Positions 1 to 4,230 of a stretch of DNA of 6,284 nt are shown piece by piece. A model generated the notes under the pieces. It worked only from the letters and a program-made list of their open reading frames with translations. It was not told the origin of the DNA and did no database searches. The DNA is taken from assembly GCA_001819145.1 (NCBI GenBank), contig MHLV01000006.1, positions 1-6,284 on the forward strand, read 5' to 3'. The stretch's first letter is position 1, and every line of letters starts with the position of its first letter. The DNA comes from Candidatus Nealsonbacteria bacterium RBG_13_36_15. GTDB taxonomy: Bacteria > Patescibacteriota > Minisyncoccia > Minisyncoccales > RBG-13-36-15. Both the position numbers and the translations under genes were made by a program.

Positions 1-35
1 CCGAGCATTACTAATTGAGCGATTATGTACTCTTA

Positions 36-72
36 TCTTCTTACAATTTTGCGAAGCAAAATTGTAAGAAGA
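36..72. repeat. 17-bp perfect hairpin with GAA triloop
   Basis: Bases 36-52 and 56-72 are exact reverse complements around the three-base loop GAA, so the tip reads GCGAAGC, known to form an unusually stable DNA mini-hairpin. No T-run follows on the + strand, so it does not look like a normal terminator for an upstream gene. It lies just before the 5S rRNA and may sit in the spacer between an rRNA gene outside the window and 5S. It shares its loop with three other hairpins here (4148-4166, 5354-5372, 6233-6257), which suggests a dispersed element, not a one-off structure. Confidence 0.85.
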
Positions 73-117
73 ATTAGCTAGCAATTAATAATTATTATAC
101 TTAGATTCTAAAGACGT

Positions 118-232
118 TTTGGTGGCGGTTATACTGGAGTTGTCCCACCCGATCCCATATCGAACTCGGAAGTGAAATACTCCAAGGCCGATGATAGTAG
201 ATTTTCTGCGAAAGTAGGTAGCCGCCACCAAA
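118..232 (+). rRNA. rrf: 5S ribosomal RNA
   Basis: This is the small RNA of the large ribosomal subunit's central protuberance. The 5' arm TTTGGTGGCGG (118-128) pairs exactly with CCGCCACCAAA (222-232), giving helix I. Between them lie the near-universal loop B/C sequence around CGAACTCGGAAGTGAAA and the domain element GAAAGTAGGTAGCC. The length of about 115 nt is normal. An outer GACG/CGTC pair (113-116 with 234-237) extends the closing helix and, with the T-run after it, forms the terminator. No 16S, 23S or tRNA gene is visible, so whether it belongs to an rRNA operon upstream cannot be told. End points are from base-pairing and could be off by a few nucleotides. Confidence 0.95.
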
Positions 233-243
233 GCGTCTTTTTT
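233..243 (+). terminator. 5S rRNA terminator
   Basis: The extended 5S closing helix (GACG 113-116 with CGTC 234-237) is followed directly by six T residues (238-243). The last helix of the 5S precursor would therefore act as an intrinsic terminator, separating rRNA transcription from the oxygen-defence genes that follow. Confidence 0.6.
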
Positions 244-271
244 GTTTTGGCAGTTTTCCACAGATAGATTC

Positions 272-300
272 TTGACAAAGGTTCTTGTTCGCGTTATCCT
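272..300 (+). promoter_or_regulatory. Sigma-70-type promoter for the PerR/NiSOD cassette
   Basis: A perfect -35 box TTGACA (272-277) is followed after 17 bases by TATCCT (295-300), four of six matches to the -10 consensus. Transcription would begin near 307, leaving a leader of about 38 nt before the perR start codon. The AT-rich palindromes at 317-344 lie just downstream of the start point, a sensible position for a repressor operator. Confidence 0.5.
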
Positions 301-316
301 GATTTAATGGGAATAA

Positions 317-344
317 TTATTAATTAATAACTATTATTAATAAT
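317..344. promoter_or_regulatory. AT-rich overlapping palindromes, candidate PerR operator
   Basis: Bases 317-330 are a perfect 14-nt palindrome, 333-344 a perfect 12-nt palindrome, and 323-330 with 334-341 an 8-3-8 inverted repeat. All lie between the promoter and the perR start codon. PerR and Fur operators are AT-rich inverted repeats, and these regulators commonly repress themselves. The match to the Bacillus PerR box is only partial, and AT-rich DNA makes chance palindromes easy, so this is a candidate only. A similar 12-nt palindrome sits at 86-97 before the 5S gene. Confidence 0.3.
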
Positions 345-752
345 ATGGCTTTGCAGCTAAAAGATTCAAAAGAACAAATATACAGAACCACTTCTCAAAA
401 ACAGATTATTTTAGATTATTTAAAAAGCGTTAAAAGTCATCCTTCAGCCGAAAAGGTTTATTCTGTTGTCAAGAAAAAATTGCCAAGAATAAGCAAGGCG
501 ACAGTTTACAGAAATCTAAAGGATTTCAAGAAAAGGGGAGAGGCTCAAACAATTATCTCTCAAGGAAAATCTCATTTTGATGCTGATACCTCTTCGCACG
601 CTCACTTTATATGCTTAGATTGCAATAAAATTTTTGATGTTTTTGAAAATGCCTGTACTAACTGCTCAGTGATAAAAAACAAAAAACCAAAGGTCGGAAA
701 AATAGAAAATTATAAAATTAATTTTTATGGCCACTGTAAAAAATGCAAATAA
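345..752 (+). CDS. perR: PerR-type Fur-family peroxide/metal-sensing repressor
   Basis: Fur-family DNA-binding repressor of 135 residues, the usual family length. A winged helix fills the first 70 or so residues, with the recognition segment around TVYRNL (53-58); the metal-binding dimer domain follows. Structural zinc ligands are C90/C93 and C131/C134. The likely regulatory metal site is H32, D79, H85, H87 and D98, with nearly the same spacing as H37, D85, H91, H93 and D104 of Bacillus PerR. The Asp at 98, where Fur proteins usually have Glu, favours PerR, whose iron-catalysed histidine oxidation senses peroxide. An extra CxxC pair (C104, C107) is unusual. It is first in a cassette with ferritin-like and NiSOD genes, which fits oxidative-stress control. 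The subfamily call comes from residue spacing and context. Confidence 0.85.
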   Translation: MALQLKDSKEQIYRTTSQKQIILDYLKSVKSHPSAEKVYSVVKKKLPRISKATVYRNLKDFKKRGEAQTIISQGKSHFDADTSSHAHFICLDCNKIFDVFENACTNCSVIKNKKPKVGKIENYKINFYGHCKKCK

Positions 753-759
753 TAAATTT

Positions 760-1050
760 ATGGTGAGTTCGTCGAACCATTACTGCCACGATTGCCGGGC
801 AAAAATTGAAATAAAGGACAAAAAGATTAAAAATGGTTTTTTGTGCGTATACGAAAATGGGGGAGAGAAATTCACGGCCTTTAAGTGTAACGATTGCTTC
901 GCTAGAAATCCTACTTTAACCAATTTTAGAAAATGCGAAGTTTATTCAAGGGTGGTTGGGTATTTAAGGCCGGTCCAGCAATGGAACTTGGGCAAGAAAG
1001 AAGAATTTGGCGAGAGAAAAGAATATAAATTAACAGAAGATTGCTCTTAA
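760..1050 (+). CDS. Stand-alone NrdD-like glycyl-radical domain protein
   Basis: A 96-residue protein whose C-terminal half matches the C-terminus of anaerobic (class III) ribonucleotide reductase NrdD: a Cys then the radical-loop motif RVVGYLRP (R64-P71), W75 and the GKKEEF segment (78-83). By family knowledge G67 is the residue that carries the glycyl radical. Two CxxC pairs precede it (C9/C12 and C43/C46), in the same order as NrdD's zinc ribbon and radical loop, with extra C29 and C59. The roughly 600-residue catalytic barrel of NrdD is absent. It follows perR by 7 bp. An ATG at 727 in the same frame would overlap perR by 26 bp; 760 is preferred because the extra residues merely re-read perR's tail. 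It may be a spare radical domain, comparable to GrcA (YfiD) for pyruvate formate-lyase, or a zinc protein that only resembles NrdD. Domain match firm, role inferred. Confidence 0.7.
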   Translation: MVSSSNHYCHDCRAKIEIKDKKIKNGFLCVYENGGEKFTAFKCNDCFARNPTLTNFRKCEVYSRVVGYLRPVQQWNLGKKEEFGERKEYKLTEDCS

Positions 1051-1101
1051 TTAAAAAATTAAAGGTCGTTATAAATTAAGAATAAAATTTGAGTTTAAAA
1101 T

Positions 1102-1272
1102 ATGAGCGCTGAAGATTGCAAAAAATTTAAAACAGAGTGTATTGTCTGTAAAGCTAAGTTTGATATTTGGGTTTCAATGTCTAATTTTAGATTGGAGCAA
1201 GAAAAAATCGTCAGACAAAATTTTTATTATCATTGTCCAGTCTGCAAGACAATTGAGCAGATTGGAGGATAG
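1102..1272 (+). CDS. Small zinc-ribbon protein of unknown function
   Basis: A 56-residue reading frame from ATG 1102 to TAG 1270-1272, in line with its neighbours. It has two CxxC pairs, C13/C16 and C45/C48, about 30 residues apart, which suits one zinc-ribbon fold, plus C6. No catalytic motif or membrane segment is visible. It sits 51 bp after the NrdD-like gene and 58 bp before the ferritin-like gene. Both gaps contain the motif AAAGGTCG and neither has a Shine-Dalgarno sequence. Its spaced CxxC arrangement recalls the N-terminal half of the preceding protein, so it could be a metal-binding partner or a redox-responsive zinc protein. I do not recognise a named family. The even placement in the cassette argues that it is real. 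Confidence 0.6.
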   Translation: MSAEDCKKFKTECIVCKAKFDIWVSMSNFRLEQEKIVRQNFYYHCPVCKTIEQIGG

Positions 1273-1330
1273 ATTATTTATGAAAGATAATAATATAAAA
1301 AGGTCGATCTAAAATTAATTTAAAAAAATT

Positions 1331-1612
1331 ATGTTGTCACAATTACCTATAGATCTTAAAAAAGTAAAAAAAGAAGACATAGATAAGGAAATTTTAAGAG
1401 CGGGGATGATAGCTGAATTAGACGCTGTGAGCTTTTATGAGCAGATGGCTGCCTTGACCGAAAACGAAAACATCAAAAAGGTTCTTTTGGATATAGCTAA
1501 AGAAGAAAAAACCCACATTGGAGAATTTGAGGCGCTTTTGTTAAAAGAAGATAAAGAACAGGTCAAAGAATCAGAAAAAGGCAAAAAAGAAGTTGAAGAG
1601 CTAACAGAATAA
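1331..1612 (+). CDS. Ferritin-like protein of the encapsulated-ferritin type
   Basis: A 93-residue two-helix ferritin-like protein. Helix 1 carries E29 with Y36 and E37; helix 2 carries E59-x-x-H62 (EEKTH). The spacing E29, E59, H62 equals that of E32, E62, H65, the iron ligands of Rhodospirillum rubrum encapsulated ferritin, and the length fits that family, in which subunits pair to form the diiron ferroxidase site. From memory the sequence also resembles the ferritin-like domain fused to encapsulin in Pyrococcus. The last 22 residues are Lys/Glu-rich and show no clear encapsulin-targeting peptide. No encapsulin shell gene is in the window. Its place between the PerR regulator and NiSOD suggests iron oxidation and storage, or peroxide removal. 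A minimal rubrerythrin-like function is the alternative. Confidence 0.8.
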   Translation: MLSQLPIDLKKVKKEDIDKEILRAGMIAELDAVSFYEQMAALTENENIKKVLLDIAKEEKTHIGEFEALLLKEDKEQVKESEKGKKEVEELTE

Positions 1613-1655
1613 AAGAGTCAAAAATAGTAAAAGTTGGCTCAATATTAAGTAAAAT

Positions 1656-2129
1656 ATGAGAAATTTTATTCCGAAAGTTACAGCCAAGGCTCATTGCGAT
1701 ATTCCTTGCGGTATTTACGAGCCCACGCCAGCTAAGATAGCCGCCAAAACCGTTCTGCGGATGGTTGAACAATTAGAAGTATTCAAGCCGCCAAAAGATT
1801 CAAGCGATTCAAAAAGCATGCTGCAGTACCAAAACGCTATTTCCCGTAGAATTTTAGTTAAAGAAAAGCATGCTCAAATTTGTAAAAAAGAGCTTTATAT
1901 TTTGTGGTCTGATTTTTTCAAGCCAGAGCATCTTGAAAAATTCCCTAATCTCCACGACTTATTTTGGAAAGCAACAAAGCTTTGCTCTAAAAATAAGCAA
2001 GAGGTTGATAAAGAGGCAGCTCAAGAATTAGTTGCCACTGTTGATGAAATAGCTAAAATTTTCTATGGAGCCAAAAAAACTCCGGAAAGATTTAAAGCTT
2101 ACAAGGAGATTACTGATAAGCTTTACTAG
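1656..2129 (+). CDS. sodN: Nickel superoxide dismutase precursor
   Basis: Dismutes superoxide to oxygen and hydrogen peroxide with a single nickel ion. The diagnostic nickel hook HCDIPCGIY is at residues 13-21. After removal of residues 1-12 (ending AKA), H13 becomes the N-terminal His1 and C14 and C18 become the Cys2 and Cys6 nickel ligands; P17, D15 and Y21 are also in their conserved places. The short propeptide ending in an Ala-x-Ala-like site has no hydrophobic core, as in known NiSODs, so the enzyme should be cytoplasmic. The rest is predicted helical, as in the four-helix-bundle fold. The mature form of about 145 residues is longer than the roughly 117 of the Streptomyces enzyme. The next gene, which overlaps its end, is the expected maturation peptidase. 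No Shine-Dalgarno sequence precedes ATG 1656. Confidence 0.95.
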   Translation: MRNFIPKVTAKAHCDIPCGIYEPTPAKIAAKTVLRMVEQLEVFKPPKDSSDSKSMLQYQNAISRRILVKEKHAQICKKELYILWSDFFKPEHLEKFPNLHDLFWKATKLCSKNKQEVDKEAAQELVATVDEIAKIFYGAKKTPERFKAYKEITDKLY

Positions 2130-2445
2130 CCCCGGAAGAAAGCTATCAGTTTTTCTCAACGGGGTTAAAAGAGCTATTTTCTTAGTTAGGGTTGAAGGAG
2201 AAAGCGCTTGGCCCGAATTAGTATCAGGAAAAACCTATTTTGCGGCCAGCTTTTTAAAGCCAAAAATCGGCGATTTTATTGTATTTAAAAATCCAAAAGA
2301 CCAAAAAGAAATTTTGGTAAAAAAAATAAGATCAATAAGGAAAAATTCTTATTTTGCTGAAGGAACTCTTCCTTGGGCAAAATCAAGCAGAGATTTTGGG
2401 CAGGTCAGCAAGGGTTTAATTTTGGGAAAGATATTATTTGCTTAG
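2065..2445 (+). CDS. sodX: NiSOD maturation peptidase (S24/S26 signal-peptidase-like)
   Basis: Expected to cut the 12-residue propeptide of the preceding NiSOD so that His13 becomes the nickel-binding N-terminus. The likely nucleophile is S47 in VEGESAWPEL, matching the GxSMxP box of S24/S26 peptidases although the usual Met is Ala. The general base is K86 or K87 in ILVKKI, and SRDFGQV (108-114) with the terminal GKI matches the closing S26 box. No convincing membrane segment is seen, consistent with a cytoplasmic maturase. ATG 2065 is the only ATG in the frame and would overlap the NiSOD gene by 65 bp. A Shine-Dalgarno-like AAGGAG at 2103-2108 could instead serve an unusual start near 2113-2116, so the N-terminus is uncertain. 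It is the last gene before a terminator. Confidence 0.75.
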   Translation: MEPKKLRKDLKLTRRLLISFTSPGRKLSVFLNGVKRAIFLVRVEGESAWPELVSGKTYFAASFLKPKIGDFIVFKNPKDQKEILVKKIRSIRKNSYFAEGTLPWAKSSRDFGQVSKGLILGKILFA

Positions 2446-2475
2446 CTATACAATAAACAACGAAAATTCTTTTTT

Positions 2476-2499
2476 GAGCGACTGATTTGCGCTCTTTTT
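2476..2499 (+). terminator. Weak intrinsic terminator after the NiSOD cassette
   Basis: GAGCG (2476-2480) pairs with CGCTC (2490-2494) around a 9-nt loop, followed by five T residues (2495-2499). The stem is only 5 bp, but its place at the end of the cassette and just before a new promoter supports the call. Confidence 0.5.
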
Positions 2500-2509
2500 A
2501 TCTTAAAAA

Positions 2510-2518
2510 TGATATAAT
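2510..2518 (+). promoter_or_regulatory. Extended -10 promoter for a leaderless rnhB mRNA
   Basis: TGATATAAT is an exact extended -10 element (TGnTATAAT), which needs little help from a -35 box; none is seen at proper spacing. Six bases separate the -10 from the rnhB ATG at 2525, so transcription would start at or within a base or two of the start codon, leaving no room for a Shine-Dalgarno sequence. Confidence 0.6.
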
Positions 2519-2524
2519 TAATAA

Positions 2525-3181
2525 ATGGGAGTTTATTACTTAAAAGAAGAAAGAAAATTATGGCAAAAGGGTTTCAAAAGAGTAGCTTGTTTGGATGAAG
2601 CGGGCAGGGGACCGTTAGCTGGACCTGTTGTTGCAGCCGTAGTTAGAACATTCCCAGCAAAAATGAAGAGCCCAAATAATGGGGTTAAAAGATTATTAAA
2701 TGAAGCAAGAGATTCTAAAAAATTAACCCCAGCTAAAAGAGAAGAGCTTTACAAAATCATAACTAAAAATCCTTCAATAGAATGGAAGGCAGCTAAAGTT
2801 TCAGAGAAAATAATTGATAAGATTAATATTAAAAACGCAGCAGAATTGGCAATGTTCAGGGCTGTAAAGAAATTAAATTCGTCTCCTGATTTCTTGATAA
2901 TTGACGGGAAATTTATAAAGAATAATCAGCTAAAAAACATAAAACACAAACTTATTGTAAAAGCTGATGAAAAAGTATTTTCCTGTATTATAGCCTCAAT
3001 TATTGCCAAAGTTACTCGTGATAGGATAATGCAGAAATACCACCAGAAGTATCCTCGCTATGGATTTTTTAAACACAAAGGCTATCCCACGAAATATCAC
3101 CTAAAAATGTTAAAAAAACACGGTCCCTGCCAAATTCACAGAAGAACATTTAAACCAGTTGCCAAATTGCTAAATGGCTAA
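2525..3181 (+). CDS. rnhB: Ribonuclease HII
   Basis: Cuts the RNA strand of RNA-DNA hybrids and starts removal of single ribonucleotides from DNA. At 218 residues it is of normal size. The signature LDEAGRGPLAGPV begins at residue 23, giving catalytic D24 and E25 and the GRG loop (27-29) that senses the ribo-deoxyribo junction. D127 in IIDGK and D148 in KADEK complete the four-carboxylate metal site. IASIIAKVTRD (156-166), the HKGYPT region (184-189) and the terminal CQIHRRTF (202-209) are further family boxes. It starts at ATG 2525 immediately after a -10 element, so the mRNA is probably leaderless. It stands alone between a terminator and a mobile-element remnant. Confidence 0.96.
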   Translation: MGVYYLKEERKLWQKGFKRVACLDEAGRGPLAGPVVAAVVRTFPAKMKSPNNGVKRLLNEARDSKKLTPAKREELYKIITKNPSIEWKAAKVSEKIIDKINIKNAAELAMFRAVKKLNSSPDFLIIDGKFIKNNQLKNIKHKLIVKADEKVFSCIIASIIAKVTRDRIMQKYHQKYPRYGFFKHKGYPTKYHLKMLKKHGPCQIHRRTFKPVAKLLNG

Positions 3182-3199
3182 ATCGTTTAGCTAAGAGAC

Positions 3200-3228
3200 T
3201 TGATTTTTTATATAAACAATGTAATAAT
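3200..3228 (+). promoter_or_regulatory. Candidate promoter for rpmF-nusB-rnc-rpsP
   Basis: TTGATT (3200-3205) is followed after 16-17 bases by TAATAAT (3222-3228), which offers AATAAT, one mismatch from the -10 consensus. It lies upstream of the inverted-repeat element at 3256-3438. If real, the element sits in the 5' leader of the ribosomal-protein operon and the leader would be about 200 nt. Confidence 0.4.
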
Positions 3229-3255
3229 GTAGCTATCTAATAATTTTCTTTTATG

Positions 3256-3438
3256 CCCCGTAGGAAATATTATATTTTACGTCTATTTGCTCCAAAGCTC
3301 AAAAGATGATAAATTCTACGTGGGTTTTACAGATAACCTTCAAAAAAGACTATTAAAACATAATCGAGGTAAAGTATTTTCTACCAAATTTTAAAGATCA
3401 ATTTACTAACAACGGAAAATACTTTATTTCCTACGGGG
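3256..3438. mobile_element. 14-bp inverted repeat enclosing a GIY-YIG remnant
   Basis: CCCCGTAGGAAATA (3256-3269) is the exact reverse complement of 3425-3438. The two arms enclose 155 bp that contain the decayed N-terminal half of a GIY-YIG nuclease gene. The outer bases 3253-3255 and 3439-3441 could add two pairs and a G-U pair in RNA. The right arm ends one base before the rpmF ATG. A nuclease-type gene bracketed by inverted repeats resembles a small mobile cassette, but no clear target duplication is seen; only TAT flanks both sides. A conserved RNA structure of the rpmF leader is the alternative explanation. Confidence 0.5.
3272..3394 (+). pseudogene. GIY-YIG endonuclease remnant
   Basis: The frame from 3275 reads FYVYLLQSSKDD, then KFYVGFTDNLQKR, then HNRGKVFSTKF, and stops at TAA 3392-3394. 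This is the start of a UPF0213-type GIY-YIG nuclease domain: the YVY and YVG strands and the Arg of the QKRLLKH helix are present. About 40 residues remain of a usual 80-90, and the helix with the catalytic Glu is missing. The codon where the start should be (3272-3274) is ATA, one change from ATG, and no other start is in place. Truncation plus start loss indicates decay. GIY-YIG domains cut DNA in homing nucleases and repair enzymes. It lies inside the inverted repeat 3256-3438. Confidence 0.7.
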
Positions 3439-3439
3439 T

Positions 3440-3733
3440 ATGGCAGTTCCCAAGCAACGGCATACAAAATCTAGAAGAAATAAGCGCAGAATGCATCTTT
3501 TTCTGGAAAAACCCAACTTATCTCTCTGTCCAAAATGCGGTAAGGGAGTTTTGCCGCATGCCATCTGCTGGAATTGCGGATATTATAAAGGCGAGGAAGT
3601 GATTGATGTCTTGAAAAAATTAGGGAAGAAAGAGAAAAAACAAAGAGAAAAAGAAATGAAAGCTAAAGAAAAAGAAGAGAGAGAAACGGGAAAAGAAAAA
3701 CCAGTAACTTGGGAAGAATTATCAAAAAAATAA
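3440..3733 (+). CDS. rpmF: Large-subunit ribosomal protein bL32 with extended tail
   Basis: Ribosomal protein of the 50S subunit. The N-terminus MAVPKQRHTKSRRNKRR is the L32 signature, and C30, C33, C43 and C46 form its zinc ribbon. The normal protein ends near residue 60; here about 35 more residues, mostly Lys and Glu, follow, ending in a short VTWEEL segment. Such charged tails recur on CPR ribosomal proteins. The ATG at 3440 follows the right arm of the inverted repeat by one base and has no spaced Shine-Dalgarno sequence. nusB follows after 3 bp, so the two are co-transcribed. Identification is firm; the function of the tail is unknown. Confidence 0.95.
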   Translation: MAVPKQRHTKSRRNKRRMHLFLEKPNLSLCPKCGKGVLPHAICWNCGYYKGEEVIDVLKKLGKKEKKQREKEMKAKEKEERETGKEKPVTWEELSKK

Positions 3734-3736
3734 AAA

Positions 3737-4174
3737 ATGGCTTCTAGGCACTTATCACGTTCAATTGCCATGCAGTCCCTCTATGAGTGGGATTTTTCTG
3801 GAAAGAAGCCAAAAGAATTAGAGGGGATTGTTGAGAGAAATATTAAAGAATTCGGACCGGGCCTGGGAGACGAAAGTTTTGTCTGGCAGTTAGTTACAGG
3901 TGTGGTTGAAAATCTTTCTAAAATTGATAAAGTTATTGAAAAGGCAGCTCCTGAATGGCCAATAGACCAGGTAACAATTGTAGATCGGAATGTTTTAAGA
4001 ATTGGACTTTTTGAGTTATTATACGGTAGTAAAGAAGAAGTTCCGCCAAAAGTGGCAATAAACGAAGCTATTGAATTAGCAAAGACTTTTGGTGGCGAGA
4101 GTTCCGGAAAATTTATCAACGGCGTTTTAGGAACAGTTTATAAGAACCTTGAACCTTCGGTTCAAGAACCTTGA
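3737..4174 (+). CDS. nusB: Transcription antitermination factor NusB
   Basis: Binds boxA RNA with NusE (S10) and supports rRNA transcription antitermination. The 145-residue length is typical. Family boxes are SRSIAMQSLYEWDF near the start, APEWPIDQVTIVDRNVLR (71-88), the PPKVAINEAIELAKTF core (103-118) and the terminal FINGVLG (126-132). The last codons cover a triloop hairpin (4148-4166) and three copies of GAACCTT (4144, 4151, 4166), so the final eight or so residues (LEPSVQEP) look like added sequence. It stops with TGA. It sits 3 bp after rpmF and 56 bp before rnc. Confidence 0.95.
   Translation: MASRHLSRSIAMQSLYEWDFSGKKPKELEGIVERNIKEFGPGLGDESFVWQLVTGVVENLSKIDKVIEKAAPEWPIDQVTIVDRNVLRIGLFELLYGSKEEVPPKVAINEAIELAKTFGGESSGKFINGVLGTVYKNLEPSVQEP
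4148..4166. repeat. 8-bp hairpin with TTC triloop inside the nusB 3' end
   Basis: CTTGAACC (4148-4155) pairs exactly with GGTTCAAG (4159-4166) around TTC. It lies within direct repeats of GAACCTT and encodes the extra C-terminal residues of NusB. It shares the CCTTCGG tip with the hairpin in rpsP. Confidence 0.7.
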
Positions 4175-4200
4175 TTTCAGCAAGGAAGAATATATATAAA
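4171..4200 (+). promoter_or_regulatory. Possible internal promoter for rnc
   Basis: TTGATT (4171-4176), overlapping the nusB stop codon, is followed after 18 bases by TATAAA (4195-4200). Transcription would start near 4207, about 24 nt before rnc. It may simply reflect AT-richness of the gap. Confidence 0.3.
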
Positions 4201-4230
4201 TTCCGAAATTAAAGAAATAGAGAAATAAAA

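Noticed and set aside
727..759. Longer start (ATG 727) for the NrdD-like protein
   Set aside because: The added residues come from re-reading the perR tail in another frame and show no motif; ATG 760 gives a clean 7-bp gap, though the longer form is not excluded.
767..777. GTTCGTCGAAC palindrome in the NrdD-like gene as a member of the triloop hairpin family
   Set aside because: Its loop is not GAA/TTC and the stem is only 4-5 bp; likely chance.
1563..1772. Minus-strand frame across the ferritin-NiSOD gap
   Set aside because: Overlaps two certain genes; hydrophobic stretch derives from A-rich sequence on the other strand.
3177..3191. 6-bp hairpin GCTAAA-TCG-TTTAGC at the rnhB stop as a terminator
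   Set aside because: Weak A/T-rich stem with no T-run directly after it; the T-run at 3204-3209 is too distant.
3583..3771. Minus-strand frame opposite the L32 tail
   Set aside because: Phe/Ser shadow of the Lys/Glu-coding tail.
3781..4119. Minus-strand frame of 112 codons opposite nusB
   Set aside because: Lies wholly opposite a certain gene and has no recognisable domain.
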